From contig NZ_ALWB01000022.1 in assembly GCF_000332215.1 (NCBI RefSeq), forward strand, positions 1 to 36,941: a stretch of DNA of 36,941 nt, in the 5' to 3' direction. Shown in pieces: positions 1 through 8,367 of this stretch. Position 1 is the stretch's first letter. Every line of letters begins with the position of its first letter. The notes below the pieces were generated by a model that saw nothing but the letters and a program-made list of their open reading frames with translations, did no database searches and was not told the DNA's origin. The translations under genes were made by a program, and so were the position numbers. Source of the DNA: Pseudanabaena biceps PCC 7429. GTDB lineage: Bacteria; Cyanobacteriota; Cyanobacteriia; Pseudanabaenales; Pseudanabaenaceae.

Positions 1-23
1 CTGGCGGCGCTTCGCGCCGCCAG
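1..23. repeat. Perfect GC-rich hairpin at the window edge
   Basis: Two 10-base arms (CTGGCGGCGC and its complement) surround a TTC loop. The centre GC-TTC-GC matches the other hairpins of this window. It may be part of a larger element cut by the window start. No function can be assigned. Confidence 0.7.
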
Positions 24-48
24 TCGATTCTTGGGGGTTGATTTGTTC

Positions 49-153
49 TACAGCAATTATCGATCAAACGAACCACTAGGAAATTTTTAAAAGCGTTGCT
101 TCGCAACGTTTTTAAAAATTTCCTAGGTTTGGGTTTGAGCGCAAAGCGCTATA
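49..153. mobile_element. F3 MITE-like element, copy 1
   Basis: This 105-base stretch starts TACAGCAATT and ends AGCGCTATA. Its middle is a long AT-rich hairpin (arms AGGAAATTTTTAAAAGCGTTGC, approximately, with a TTC loop). The same element in the opposite orientation lies at 15574-15678. Parsed as TA-CAGC...GCTA-TA it has short inverted ends and a TA duplication, as in MITEs mobilised by IS630/Tc1-mariner transposases. The superfamily assignment is an inference; the element has no gene. Confidence 0.7.
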
Positions 154-187
154 AGTCAAGTAACTGTAGCTATGTTGCTATGGATGC

Positions 188-1684
188 TTAACCCCTAAAT
201 ACATTCTGTCTTGAAGCTAATCTGGCTTTACCAGAGGCAGCCCATTCTTGAAGAACTTGAATCTCCTGTTGTGCAGTCTGGGCTAAAGGGACGATCTGAC
301 TAGCTGCTTCCAGAACATCATCGGTTGTAAAGTCACGATTTTGACTAAACCCAATATGCATCGCTTCGATGATCCCCTGTTCGATTTCTGCTCCTGAGAA
401 ATCTGGGGTTTCATAGGCAAGGCGATCAATATCATAGGCGCGCGTGTTGTGGGGGCGGTACTTGCTTAAATGTACGGCAAAAATCTGCGATCGCTCCTCT
501 TGACTGGGCAACCCCACAAAAAAAACCTCATCAAATCGCCCTTTACGCAGTAGTTCGGGGGGCAAAGTGCGAATATTATTTGCGGTAGCAACCACAAATA
601 CTGGGGAAGTCTTCTCTGCCATCCATGTTAGGAAAGTTCCAAAAACGCGATTAGTCGTTCCCGAATCGCCTCTACCATCGGTTCCAGCAAAGGCTTTATC
701 TATTTCATCGATCCATAGCACGCAGGGAGAGAGGGCTTCGGCTAGTTGAATCATTTGACGAGTACGGGATTCGCTCTCACCTACTAGCCCCGCAAAGAGC
801 CGACCGACATCAAGGCGCAATAGGGGCAAATGCCAATGATGGGAAATTGCTTTGGCGGTGAGGGATTTGCCCGTACCTTGAATACCTGCCAGCAGTAACC
901 CTCTTGGATGAGGTAAGCCATACTTACGGGCGCGATCGCTAAATGCACCACCGCGACGTAATAGCCATTCCTTGAGATTATCTAAACCACCAATATCGCT
1001 AATTTCAGTTGTGGATGGATAAAATTCTAAAATTTGGGTTTGGCGAATGCTTTGCCGTTTTTCCTCAAGAATTAAATCTACATCCTCAGGGCGTAAGCAA
1101 TTATTTTCAGCGATCGCTTTTGCCAATACGCGCCTAATCCGCTCTAGGGAAAGTCCTTGTCCAGCACGCACCAGATCGTCAATTGCCTGTTTTGACAAAT
1201 CTACGCCATTGCTCGGATTTGTCGAACGCGCAATTTGTTCGATCTCTATTCTTAATTCTTGAGGATTAGGAAGTGGAAATTCTAAAATCGCAAAAAATTC
1301 ACTGAGGCTATCAGGAATATTAAGCTGTGAGGCAATCACAACTATATTTTGGGCTTCACTTTTGAGCCTACGAGCGAGGTTTTTGAGTTTGCGCGCGATC
1401 GCCACATCATCCAGAAAGCGATCGAAATCCCGTAATACAAATACGGCTCCTTTAGGAATCTTATCAACAAACTCTAAAGCCTGAAGGGGATTGCGTTTGC
1501 CCATTCCTGCGTCATTGGGATTAGACTGGTATCCATCGACAAAATCCCAGACAAATACACTTCGTCCTAAGGATTTTGCCACATTGGTAATTACTCCCTC
1601 AACTCGCTCTTCTTCTGCTGAAGGGATATAAATCAAGGGATAGCGGGCGCGGAGAGTCAGATTTAATTCAGATTCAAAATTCAT
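188..1684 (-). CDS. ycf46: Ycf46-type AAA+ ATPase
   Basis: This 498-residue protein belongs to the AAA+ ATPases conserved in cyanobacteria and in some algal plastid genomes as Ycf46. Residues 1-210 form the less conserved N-terminal region with a degenerate first ATPase-like fold (VFVLRDFDRF near 81-90). The active AAA module covers about 225-450. It has Walker A GIQGTGKS (267-274, Lys273), Walker B VLWIDE (322-327), a sensor-1 Asn in ATANN (367-370) and arginine-finger residues in LLRKGRFDE. AAA proteins of this kind remodel or unfold client proteins using ATP. The Ycf46 role is not firmly established; links to CO2 use and photosynthesis regulation have been proposed. It has no membrane segment. 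It lies downstream of the DUF1003 gene on the same strand, about 106 bases away. The family call is firm. Confidence 0.92.
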   Translation of the reverse strand: MNFESELNLTLRARYPLIYIPSAEEERVEGVITNVAKSLGRSVFVWDFVDGYQSNPNDAGMGKRNPLQALEFVDKIPKGAVFVLRDFDRFLDDVAIARKLKNLARRLKSEAQNIVVIASQLNIPDSLSEFFAILEFPLPNPQELRIEIEQIARSTNPSNGVDLSKQAIDDLVRAGQGLSLERIRRVLAKAIAENNCLRPEDVDLILEEKRQSIRQTQILEFYPSTTEISDIGGLDNLKEWLLRRGGAFSDRARKYGLPHPRGLLLAGIQGTGKSLTAKAISHHWHLPLLRLDVGRLFAGLVGESESRTRQMIQLAEALSPCVLWIDEIDKAFAGTDGRGDSGTTNRVFGTFLTWMAEKTSPVFVVATANNIRTLPPELLRKGRFDEVFFVGLPSQEERSQIFAVHLSKYRPHNTRAYDIDRLAYETPDFSGAEIEQGIIEAMHIGFSQNRDFTTDDVLEAASQIVPLAQTAQQEIQVLQEWAASGKARLASRQNVFRG

Positions 1685-1790
1685 GAATAATTTGGCAATA
1701 CTTTTAATAAAACTATTAATTTCTATTGTCTATCATGCTTGACAATTCCCACTCTGTAGTAGGGGATTTTATAAACTCTGAGCTAGCTTT

Positions 1791-2294
1791 TTAATTATGC
1801 TGAACTTCTTCGTTACTAGATGGAGAGGGAGAAGAAAGTAGGGGATGATTAGCATTAATCTCACGGCCGAGCATCTCTTCTAAACGTTGAATTGATTGGT
1901 TCTGGAGATTCAGCATACGAGTAAGTTCGGCGATTTCTTTATCCTTCAAACTATCAATTTTCCTATGTAGAGACTCTATTTCTTGCTCAGCTTTGAGATC
2001 AATATCAAGATCTTGCTTTGCTTTATCGCGATCGACTTCAGATTGACGGTTCTGACTCATGAGGATAAATGGTGTGGCATAAGCGGCTTGAAAGCTCAAA
2101 GCCAGATTTAGGAGAATAAAAGGATATTCATCCCAATGTTTAATCCAACTAATAATATTGAGAACAATCCATACGCCCAACAAAAAGCTCTGAATAAGAA
2201 TAAATCTCCACGAGCCAACTGTTGCGGTAACAATATCAGCAATCATTTCACCTCTTGAAGATTGCGACGGTCTAGATTTAGGTGACTTTCCCAT
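1791..2294 (-). CDS. DUF1003 family membrane protein
   Basis: The sequence carries the DUF1003 signature: a short basic N-terminus, then two membrane segments (WRFILIQSFLLGVWIVLNII and a second ending FILLNLALSFQAAYATPFILMS), then a charged coiled-coil rich tail with heptad-like Leu/Ile spacing. Function is unknown; the protein should sit in the cytoplasmic membrane with the tail in the cytoplasm. The frame opens at 2342, but the first 16 residues (MYLRQPLYRIYRT...) are unlike the family and I prefer the internal Met at 2294, beginning MGKSPKSR. Neither start has a clear ribosome binding site. The protein is then 167 residues, in the usual family range. Confidence 0.8.
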   Translation of the reverse strand: MGKSPKSRPSQSSRGEMIADIVTATVGSWRFILIQSFLLGVWIVLNIISWIKHWDEYPFILLNLALSFQAAYATPFILMSQNRQSEVDRDKAKQDLDIDLKAEQEIESLHRKIDSLKDKEIAELTRMLNLQNQSIQRLEEMLGREINANHPLLSSPSPSSNEEVQHN

Positions 2295-2342
2295 CGATTT
2301 AATAGTCCTATATATCCTATATAAAGGTTGTCTGAGATACAT

Positions 2343-2796
2343 ACAGGCAAGAAGATCGAAACATAAAAGCCTGAGAAATTTTATAGCAATTGGCTCCTCT
2401 TGTGGTCTGCAAACGAGGACAATATCGGCAAATACAGCAGTAGTTAAAGAATAAAATCAAACCTCTTACCGTTCGTGCAGCTTGGGTCAAGGGCTTTGCC
2501 AGTTTATTTACTCTTAGCTACTCATAGGAAGATTATAGGGTAGATTACGGCTTACCCTTCACCACAATAAGATTGCTTGGGCAGATGAGTCAGGGCAAGA
2601 ACCACCGCTACGCATCTTTGGGACTTATTGTAAAAAAGAGCTACCGTAAAATAATTTTTTTAAATCGTTTTTAGGTAATTCCTAACTTGTTCAAAAAGAT
2701 CTAGACTGTTTTCTAGATTAGCAACTAGATTAGAATGTAGTACTAAAGCTGGCATAGGCGTTGCTTTCCATCGTCCATATCAGAGCATAGATCAAG
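2343..2796. other. Intergenic region upstream of speA
   Basis: This 454-base gap lies between two divergent genes and should hold both promoters. A direct repeat CTAGATTAG occurs at 2713-2721 and 2725-2733 (12-base period), about 80 bases before the speA start. A run of A/T at 2642-2665 follows. I looked for tRNA, RNase P RNA and riboswitch signatures and recognised none. Confidence 0.4.
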
Positions 2797-2814
2797 GTGT
2801 ATAGGGTTTATAAA

Positions 2815-4740
2815 ATGTTGCAAGAGATTCAATTACCTGTTGTTGCAGATACGAAAAAATGGACTATTCAAGATAGCGAGACACTATATCGTATTAATGG
2901 TTGGGGGGAACCTTACTTCAGTATTAACGAAGCAGGGCATGTGACGGTTTCCCCTAAAGGAGATCGCGGCGGTTGTATTGACCTATTTGAATTGGTAAAC
3001 GATCTGAAACAACGGGGATTGCGGTTACCCATATTGTTAAGGTTTTCAGATATCTTAGCCGATCGCATCGAGCGGCTCAACTCCACCTTTGCTAAGGCGA
3101 TCGCCCGCTATAACTACAATGGCGTTTATCGCGGGGTTTTTCCCGTCAAGGTAAATCAACAGAGACAGTTAGTTGAGGAAATTGCCAAGTTTGGAAAACC
3201 CTTTCAATTTGGATTGGAGGCTGGTTCTAAACCAGAACTCCTGATCGCTCTTTCGACATTGCGTACCCCAGGTTCTCTTTTGATCTGTAACGGCTATAAG
3301 GACGCTGAATATATTGAGACCGCAATCCTAGCGCGGAAATTAGGACAGGATACGATCATTGTGATCGAACAGCTTGAAGAAGTGGAAATGATCATTCGCG
3401 CTGCAACTAAGTTGGGAGTTACTCCCGCTGTCGGTGTAAGGGCAAAGCTCCATGCTAAGGGCGTTGGACATTGGGAAGACTCTACGGGCGATCGCGCGAA
3501 ATTTGGCTTGAGCATGTGGGAAATTCTGGAAACCGTCGAGCAGTTGGAATCGGCTAATATGCTGGATTCGCTCAGACTGTTACATTTTCACATCGGTTCG
3601 CAGATTAGCAATATCAGTACGATTAAGGATGCTCTGCGCGAAGCAGGACAAATCTACGTGCAGCTTGCGGCTTTGGGTGCGCCCATGGGCAACCTCGATG
3701 TCGGTGGCGGCTTGGGCGTTGATTATGATGGTTCCAAAACTAATTTCTACGCTTCTAAAAATTACAGTATGCAGAACTATGCCTACGATATCGTGGCAGC
3801 AATTAAGGATGCCTGTGCGGAGAAAGGCGTACCCGTACCCACCCTCACCAGTGAGAGCGGTCGGGCGATCGCATCCCATCAATCGGTTTTGGTCTTTGAC
3901 GTGGTCGGCATTAGTGGCATCCCCAACCAAGCGATCGAACCACTGAAGGAAGAGGAACATTTAATCGTTCGCAATCTCTTTGAAGCATTGGAAAATATCA
4001 ATGAAAATAACTATCAAGAGATTTATCACGATGCGGTTCAATTTAACCAAGAAGCGATCAGTCTATTTTCCTTTGGCTATCTTACTCTCAAGCAACGCGC
4101 TAGAGTCGAGCGCTTGTTTTGGGAATGTTGCGATCGCATCCTCAAGGTAACCCGTAAACTCAATTACGTACCCGACGATCTTGAAGATCTCGAGCGAGCA
4201 ATGGCTCTTACCTACTATTGCAATTTCTCGGTATTCCAGTCTGCTCCCGATAGTTGGGCGATCGATCAACTATTCCCAATTATGCCGATCCATCGCCTCA
4301 ATGAAGAGCCTATTTGTCGCGGTACGATCGCCGATCTTACCTGCGACAGCGATGGCAAGATTGATCGCTTTATCGATTTGCGCGATGTCAAGTCCACCTT
4401 AGAACTGCATTCCTTCATTCATGAGGAGCCATACTATCTAGCGCTATTCCTTGGCGGAGCCTATCAAGAAATCCTCGGCGATCTGCATAATCTCTTTGGG
4501 GATACCGATGCGGTGCATATTCATGCCACGCCCACAGGTTACAAAGTCGAACATGTCATCAAGGGCGATTCGATGACTGAAGTTTTAGAATATGTGCAGT
4601 ACAACCGCGATGCCATGTTGGAGAATATTCGGCAAGAGACCGAGCGAGCACTCCAAGAGAAGCAGATTACCCTTGATGAAGCCAGACTATTTCTGCAAAA
4701 GTACGAACATTGCTTGAACGGTTACACTTACCTCAGTTAA
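2815..4740 (+). CDS. speA: Biosynthetic arginine decarboxylase
   Basis: SpeA converts arginine to agmatine and CO2 with pyridoxal phosphate, the first step of the agmatine route to polyamines. It has the alanine-racemase-fold barrel followed by a beta-sandwich. The PLP lysine lies in GVFPVKVNQQ, HFHIGSQ binds cofactor phosphate, SESGRAI is the conserved Glu/Arg loop, and TCDSDGKID is the C-terminal active-site motif. At 641 residues from the ATG at 2815 it matches the family length. The frame also opens at a GTG at 2797; I prefer 2815 because AGGG at 2803-2806 lies at proper ribosome-binding distance. It stands alone on its strand and a strong hairpin follows the stop after 4 bases. The stop TAA is directly followed by TACC, like an F2 insertion end. 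Confidence 0.96.
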   Translation: MLQEIQLPVVADTKKWTIQDSETLYRINGWGEPYFSINEAGHVTVSPKGDRGGCIDLFELVNDLKQRGLRLPILLRFSDILADRIERLNSTFAKAIARYNYNGVYRGVFPVKVNQQRQLVEEIAKFGKPFQFGLEAGSKPELLIALSTLRTPGSLLICNGYKDAEYIETAILARKLGQDTIIVIEQLEEVEMIIRAATKLGVTPAVGVRAKLHAKGVGHWEDSTGDRAKFGLSMWEILETVEQLESANMLDSLRLLHFHIGSQISNISTIKDALREAGQIYVQLAALGAPMGNLDVGGGLGVDYDGSKTNFYASKNYSMQNYAYDIVAAIKDACAEKGVPVPTLTSESGRAIASHQSVLVFDVVGISGIPNQAIEPLKEEEHLIVRNLFEALENINENNYQEIYHDAVQFNQEAISLFSFGYLTLKQRARVERLFWECCDRILKVTRKLNYVPDDLEDLERAMALTYYCNFSVFQSAPDSWAIDQLFPIMPIHRLNEEPICRGTIADLTCDSDGKIDRFIDLRDVKSTLELHSFIHEEPYYLALFLGGAYQEILGDLHNLFGDTDAVHIHATPTGYKVEHVIKGDSMTEVLEYVQYNRDAMLENIRQETERALQEKQITLDEARLFLQKYEHCLNGYTYLS

Positions 4741-4744
4741 TACC

Positions 4745-4795
4745 AAAAACAGAGAGTGTGCCGCCCGCTAAGCGGGCGGCACACTCTCTGTTTTT
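4745..4795 (+). terminator. Perfect 24-bp hairpin after speA
   Basis: Arms AAAAACAGAGAGTGTGCCGC... and their exact complement are 24 bases each with a TAA loop. The 3' arm ends in five T, so it fits a factor-independent terminator for speA. The core GCCCGC-TAA-GCGGGC is the same as in the F1 elements with a GTACCG-type core at 8.3, 18.2 and 18.6 kb, so it is probably a repeat recruited as terminator. Confidence 0.75.
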
Positions 4796-4826
4796 ATGAA
4801 CAATGAATGCACTCATCTTTAGGGTA

Positions 4827-4901
4827 TTAAAAAGCTGTGGCATACGCGCAGCGTGCGCTACAGCTTTTTGGGTTTTACATTTAATTGCGACTGGCTACTT
4901 A
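4827..4901. mobile_element. F1 element, left end missing
   Basis: It keeps the core hairpin (GGCATAC-GC-GCA-GC-GTGCGC), the inner flank GGGTTTTACATTTAATT and the right end GGCTACTTA. The left end TAAGTAG is absent; the copy starts near TTAAAAAGCTG. Confidence 0.7.
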
Positions 4902-4943
4902 CTAATTTATTGAAGTGTGGGCTCACTTCAGTGAATTGGGACA
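4902..4943. repeat. Right-end fragment of an F2 element
   Basis: The stretch contains the small hairpin TGAAGTG...CACTTCA followed by GTGAATTGGGACA. It matches the right half of the F2 copy at 6233-6333. It directly follows the truncated F1 copy, which suggests an F1 insertion into F2 with later loss. Confidence 0.6.
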
Positions 4944-4977
4944 ATATGGAAAATGCATCAAATGCATCTTCCATATT
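4943..4977 (-). terminator. Hairpin at the end of the small HTH-like gene
   Basis: Arms AATATGGAAAATGCAT and ATGCATCTTCCATATT (one mismatch) enclose a CAA loop. The hairpin overlaps the stop codon of the minus-strand gene ending at 4976 and could end its transcript; there is no clear T run. Confidence 0.45.
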
Positions 4978-5353
4978 AAGGATCGCGCAGTGTCCCGATC
5001 GCCTGATTGAGCGATCGCAATTCTTGCAAAATTTCTTGCAATAGGCGATTAGTCTCATTTTGAGCGGGTTCTTGCACTTGGATCGTCACCTGCTTCATTT
5101 TTAGGACATCACGAGCAAACCTCGATACTTCTGTTGGATGAAACAACAAAGGATCGCGATCGCTGTTACGCAATTCTGGATTTAGTTTTTGCGGATCGTA
5201 GGGCAAGTTTAACAACCCTTGCTCGGGATCGGTATTAGCATAGCGATACACCGAAGCCCGCGATCGCCCCAAAGCTTTTTGAATCGATTCCACATCCATC
5301 AACTCATAGACGCGATCGGATTTAAGGTCAGACGACGAAAAGGGTAAGCTCAT
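4976..5353 (-). CDS. Small conserved-type protein with HTH-like N-terminus
   Basis: I do not recognise a named family for this 125-residue protein. Residues 18-36 (MDVESIQKALGRSRASVYR) look like the first helices of an excisionase/MerR or resolvase-type helix-turn-helix, with the SRASVYRY stretch as recognition helix. A proline-rich middle (NLPYDPQKLNPE) and FHPTEVSRFARDVLK follow. The C-terminus (about 98-120, ETNRLLQEILQELRSLN) is a short coiled coil, so it may be a dimer. A DNA-binding role is inferred from shape only. The Met at 5353 is the first start of the frame. It is on the same strand as the Hpt gene but 260 bases and a hairpin away, so it is probably transcribed separately. Confidence 0.6.
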   Translation of the reverse strand: MSLPFSSSDLKSDRVYELMDVESIQKALGRSRASVYRYANTDPEQGLLNLPYDPQKLNPELRNSDRDPLLFHPTEVSRFARDVLKMKQVTIQVQEPAQNETNRLLQEILQELRSLNQAIGTLRDP

Positions 5354-5533
5354 AGCATTAATAGATAACTCAATCCGTAGCTAGGCAAAATTAAAGATAA
5401 AACTTCAAAACCCTTAACGCACAATGCACATGCGTCACAGTTTTTGACTTTAGTTTTACGAACAGCCACTTAGCTATTATAGTCTTATTTTGAGTCTATC
5501 ATTCTCACAAATAGAGAGGCTGCCAAACCTTAT

Positions 5534-5588
5534 GGGCAAATCAAAATCCTAAAGATGAGTGGCTCATCTTTAGGATTTTGATTTGCCC
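5534..5588. repeat. Perfect 26-bp hairpin between hpt and the HTH-like gene
   Basis: The arms GGGCAAATCAAAATCCTAAA... are 26 bases each and perfectly complementary, with a TGG loop. It lies 28 bases downstream of the Hpt gene stop on the minus strand and may act as its terminator. It is one of few hairpins here without the GC-NNN-GC centre. Confidence 0.65.
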
Positions 5589-5616
5589 TAGCTATCTCTT
5601 ACGTTGCTACACCACT

Positions 5617-5973
5617 TTATGAGGACAGGGAGGCAGATTTTTCATCGATAAATTGCTCGACAACTTTTATTTTTTCCAGCATTTCATCAATTATTGCTAA
5701 AACTGCCCCTTGGTCTTCGCCTAATTTTTCGAGCTGGATTGCCAAACTCTGGATTTGTAAAGCTCCAACATTGCCACTAGCTCCCTTAATATGATGAGCT
5801 GCGCCCATTACTTTAGGCAAATCATCATTAGCGATCGCCTTGCGAATACTTTCTATTCGTTGAGATATATCTTCAATATAAACCCTCAAAACATCAATTT
5901 CAAACTCAATATCCCCCTCGGAGATTTGGTGCAGATGTGCTAAGTCAATGGGAGGAATTGGTTGCTGATTCAT
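5617..5973 (-). CDS. Stand-alone histidine phosphotransfer (Hpt) protein
   Basis: This is a small all-helical phosphorelay shuttle. The phospho-acceptor motif HHIKGAS is plain; in the H-x-I-K-G pattern the first His is the acceptor (residue 72 when counted from the longest start at 6009). The Gly-rich turn SGNVGA and the Leu/Gln-rich helix after it are typical. The frame opens at 6009, but I prefer the Met at 5973 (MNQQPIPP) because the first 12 residues are unlike Hpt domains. The protein is cytoplasmic and would pass phosphate between hybrid-kinase receivers and final response regulators. Two hybrid kinases and two response regulators lie in this window, but none is adjacent, so partners are unknown. 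Confidence 0.88.
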   Translation of the reverse strand: MNQQPIPPIDLAHLHQISEGDIEFEIDVLRVYIEDISQRIESIRKAIANDDLPKVMGAAHHIKGASGNVGALQIQSLAIQLEKLGEDQGAVLAIIDEMLEKIKVVEQFIDEKSASLSS

Positions 5974-6232
5974 ATTGCTCAAAACTATACAGCACTTGAC
6001 TAAGCTCATTTAAGCTTATATCTAGCTAAACTACCATAGTATACAAGCTTAAAATTTAGAATTTACAAGAATTACATTCTATTTAAAGTCGATTTAAAGT
6101 TAATTTAAAATCAATGACTAGCGAACAACAGTTAATCAGATTTTGCACATCCTGCTATGGGGGATTTTCTATAAAAAATACCGTTCTGATAATAAGAAAT
6201 ATGTGCTTTTCTCCCTAGGCTATATCCTCTAA

Positions 6233-6333
6233 TACCAATTCCCAAAATGGCGTTGCCATTTTGGGAATCTCAAAACCTTACTGGGTTTATTTTTTCATTC
6301 ACTGAAATGTTGGCTCACTTCAGTGAATTGATA
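6233..6333. mobile_element. F2 element, complete copy
   Basis: It starts TACCAATTCCC and ends AATTGATA, with two hairpins: CCCAAAATGGC-GTT-GCCATTTTGGG at the left and TGAAATG...CACTTCA at the right. TAA precedes it (6230-6232) and TAA follows it (6334-6336), consistent with a 3-bp target duplication. The following TAA is also the first triplet of the next F1 copy. Confidence 0.75.
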
Positions 6334-6437
6334 TAAGTAGCTGGGCATAACTAAAACCCAGAATCAAAACCTGTAGGGCACGCTGCGCGTGCCCTACAGG
6401 TTTTGGGGTTTTATATTTAATTGCACCTAGCTACTTA
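6334..6437. mobile_element. F1 element, complete copy
   Basis: The ends are TAAGTAGCTGGGCATAACTA and the imperfect inverse TTAATTGCACCTAGCTACTTA. The core hairpin is CTGTAGGGCAC / GTGCCCTACAG around GC-TGC-GC. It abuts the F2 copy directly. Confidence 0.85.
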
Positions 6438-6586
6438 ACTTTAAAAATGGCGATCGCAATATCGATGCTAGAATAGGCGATAAATGTAAAGATTTGCAAA
6501 GCAATCGATTCAAACAAACCCACTAATCCAACTTTATAAGCAACTAAGCATAAAAAGACTAAAAACCTGAACGCCCATATCTTCCG
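6431..6586 (-). pseudogene. Open hydrophobic reading frame between two F1 copies, possible membrane-protein remnant
   Basis: Read on the minus strand this gives about 50 codons without a stop, ending ...SSIDIAIAIFKVK. It is strongly hydrophobic (FRFLVFLCLVAYKVGLVGLF, then LQIFTFIAY) like one or two membrane helices. No ATG, GTG or TTG opens it near its 5' end; the same frame has a Met at 6610 but a TAG at 6587-6589 separates them. About 98 bases (6438-6535) lie between two F1 copies and are not repeat sequence. Its stop TAG lies inside the end of the downstream F1 copy. It may be the remains of a small gene cut by F1 insertions, or chance. Confidence 0.3.
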
Positions 6587-6640
6587 CTAAGCGGCAGGCA
6601 TAGGATTCATTTTTAATCTGAATCTATGCCTAGCTACTTA
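6536..6640. mobile_element. F1 element, diverged copy
   Basis: The left end TAAGCAACTAAGCATAAAA and right end TATGCCTAGCTACTTA match F1. The core hairpin has decayed to CCGC-TAA-GCGG, which keeps the usual centre. Confidence 0.6.
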
Positions 6641-6650
6641 TCAACTTTAA

Positions 6651-6762
6651 TAAGTAGCTAAGTAGCTGGGCATAATTAAAACCCAAAATCAAAACCTTTA
6701 GCGTACGCTGCGCGTGTGCTAAAGATTTTGGGGTTTTATATTTAATTGCACCTAGCTACTTA
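6651..6762. mobile_element. F1 element with doubled left end
   Basis: TAAGTAGCT occurs twice in tandem before GGGCATAATTAAAA. The core is CTTTAGCGTAC-GCTGCGC-GTGTGCTAAAG and the right end is TTGCACCTAGCTACTTA. The core stem differs from its neighbours by paired changes (CTTTAG with CTAAAG). Confidence 0.8.
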
Positions 6763-6852
6763 GGCGTAATTACAGATCCAAACCTGTAAAGTTACGCCCC
6801 GCAGGGGCGTAACTTTACAGGTTTCCGTAATTTATTTTGCACAAGTACTTAT
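6755..6852. mobile_element. F1-like element sharing an end with the previous copy
   Basis: From GCTACTTAGGCGTAATTAC to TTTATTTTGCACAAGTACTTA. Its core is a perfect hairpin, AACCTGTAAAGTTACGCCCC / GGGGCGTAACTTTACAGGTT around GCA, at 6781-6823. The ends are only partly F1-like. Confidence 0.5.
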
Positions 6853-6946
6853 AACGAGGTCGGCATAGACTGGGCAAAGCACCACCTAGCCTTGACCAAA
6901 TAAATTCCCATAAATCCAAATTTTAACAAGACGAGTCAAATCGACC

Positions 6947-8128
6947 ATGCGTATCATTTTAATGACAGGAAAAGGCGGAGTTGGTAAAACCTCCGTCGCA
7001 GCAGCCACGGGACTACGCTGTGCCGAATTAGGTTATAAAACATTAGTTTTGAGTACCGATCCTGCTCACTCTCTCGCCGATAGCTTTATGGTCGAGTTGG
7101 GACATGATCCTAAAGAAGTCCGCCCCAACCTGTGGGGAGCAGAACTAGATGCCTTACGGGAATTGGAAGGAAACTGGGGTGCGGTCAAACGTTATATCAG
7201 CGAAGTTTTACAGGCAAGAGGATTGGAAGGAGTTCAAGCGGAAGAATTAGCAATTCTGCCTGGAATGGATGAAATTTTTGGACTAGTCAGGGTCAAACGT
7301 CATTATGATGAGAAAGAATACGATGTCCTAGTAATTGACTCTGCACCCACGGGGACAGCTCTCCGCCTTCTTTCATTACCTGAAGTTGCAGGCTGGTACA
7401 TGCGAAAATTTTACAAGCCATTACAGGGTATGGCTCAAGTACTCAGTCCCGTATTTGAACCGATTTTCAAACGAGTCACAGGCTTCTCGCTTCCAAATAA
7501 AGAAGTCATGGATGCGCCCTATGAATTTTATGAAGAACTGGAAGCGCTAGAGAAAATTCTCACGGACAACACCACCACTACGGTTAGACTCGTGACGAAT
7601 CCTGAGAAGATGGTGATTAATGAATCCTTAAGAGCCCATTCCTATCTCAGTCTCTACAATGTTGCTACCGATATGGTGATTGCCAATCGCATTATCCCTG
7701 AAGAAGTCCAAGATCCATTTTTTAAAGCTTGGAAAGACAATCAAAAACAATATTGTGAGCAAATCCACCGCGATTTCCATCCCTTGCCAATTAAGCAGAT
7801 CCCTCTCTATGCCGAAGAGATGTGTGGAATCGCAGCCTTAGAACGGCTAAAAGAGACTCTCTATGGCAATGAAGACCCTTCGCAGGTTTACTACAAGGAA
7901 AATACAATGCGGGTGGTAGAGGAAAACAAACAGTATCGTTTAGAACTGTATTTGCCAGGAGTGCCTAAGGAAAAGATTGAACTAACCAAAACGGGTGATG
8001 AGCTAAATATTCGCATTGGCAATCATCGCCGCAATCTAGTCCTACCACAGGCTCTATCCGTTCTACAAACCGCTGGGGCAAAAATGGAAGACGACTATCT
8101 AAAAATCAGATTTTCAACTCCCGTATAG
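6947..8128 (+). CDS. arsA: ArsA/Get3-family ATPase with C-terminal HSP20-like domain
   Basis: The N-terminus has the deviant P-loop GKGGVGKT (8-15), [12 protein letters not shown] (switch I) and [13 protein letters not shown] (switch II), as in ArsA/TRC40 ATPases. Residues about 315-393 ([18 protein letters not shown]... to DDYLKIRF) match the small HSP20-like domain found on cyanobacterial and other ArsA-like proteins. It is a single half-size ATPase, unlike the double E. coli ArsA. I see no CxxC zinc motif of eukaryotic Get3. No arsenite pump or ars operon lies nearby, so a role in arsenite export is unsupported; a chaperone or membrane-protein targeting role is possible. It is cytoplasmic and stands alone. 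The Met at 6947 begins directly with the P-loop strand. Confidence 0.9.
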   Translation: MRIILMTGKGGVGKTSVAAATGLRCAELGYKTLVLSTDPAHSLADSFMVELGHDPKEVRPNLWGAELDALRELEGNWGAVKRYISEVLQARGLEGVQAEELAILPGMDEIFGLVRVKRHYDEKEYDVLVIDSAPTGTALRLLSLPEVAGWYMRKFYKPLQGMAQVLSPVFEPIFKRVTGFSLPNKEVMDAPYEFYEELEALEKILTDNTTTTVRLVTNPEKMVINESLRAHSYLSLYNVATDMVIANRIIPEEVQDPFFKAWKDNQKQYCEQIHRDFHPLPIKQIPLYAEEMCGIAALERLKETLYGNEDPSQVYYKENTMRVVEENKQYRLELYLPGVPKEKIELTKTGDELNIRIGNHRRNLVLPQALSVLQTAGAKMEDDYLKIRFSTPV

Positions 8129-8194
8129 GCTACAATTCCCTTCCCAGCCCAGAAATAGTGGTGCGGGGCTAAGCCTCGCAACGAAAAAGTTATT

Positions 8195-8253
8195 TAGGAT
8201 ATAACCCCCAACGTGGCGGCGCGAAGCGCTGCCACGTTGGGGGTTATATCCTA
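8195..8253. repeat. Long perfect hairpin downstream of arsA
   Basis: The outer arms TAGGATATAACCCCCAACGT... (23 bases, 8195-8217 and 8231-8253) are fully complementary. The inner part is GCGC-GAA-GCGC. It could end the arsA transcript. Its last bases, CCTA, run into the next F1 element. Confidence 0.75.
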
Positions 8254-8340
8254 AGTAGTTCAGCATAATTAAAACCTAGACGAGCGTACCGCCCGCTACG
8301 TGGGCGGTACGCTCGTCTAGGTTTTAAGTTTACTTTATCT
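8252..8340. mobile_element. F1 element with GTACCG-type core
   Basis: The left end is TAAGTAGTTCAGCATAATTAAAA. The core is GACGAGCGTACCGCCCGC / GTGGGCGGTACGCTCGTC. The right end has decayed to AAGTTTACTTTATCT. Confidence 0.75.
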
Positions 8341-8367
8341 ATCTTTTTGATTGCTATAGTGAGCACA

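Noticed and set aside
2343-2796. A structured RNA or riboswitch upstream of speA
   Set aside because: No conserved core that I know could be recognised and no convincing extended pairing was seen; only a short direct repeat remains.
4853-5058. Two overlapping small frames, one per strand, near 4.85-5.06 kb
   Set aside because: Both are made of F1/F2 repeat sequence and the end of the HTH-like gene in the wrong frame.
6230-6852. A CRISPR-like array because of spaced palindromic repeats
   Set aside because: The repeats are not identical, spacing is irregular, they have MITE-like ends and are dispersed over the window, and there are no cas genes.
6947-8128. An arsenic resistance system
   Set aside because: Only the ArsA-type ATPase is present; there is no arsB, arsC, arsR or acr3 nearby, and the HSP20-like tail is typical of cyanobacterial homologues of unsettled role.
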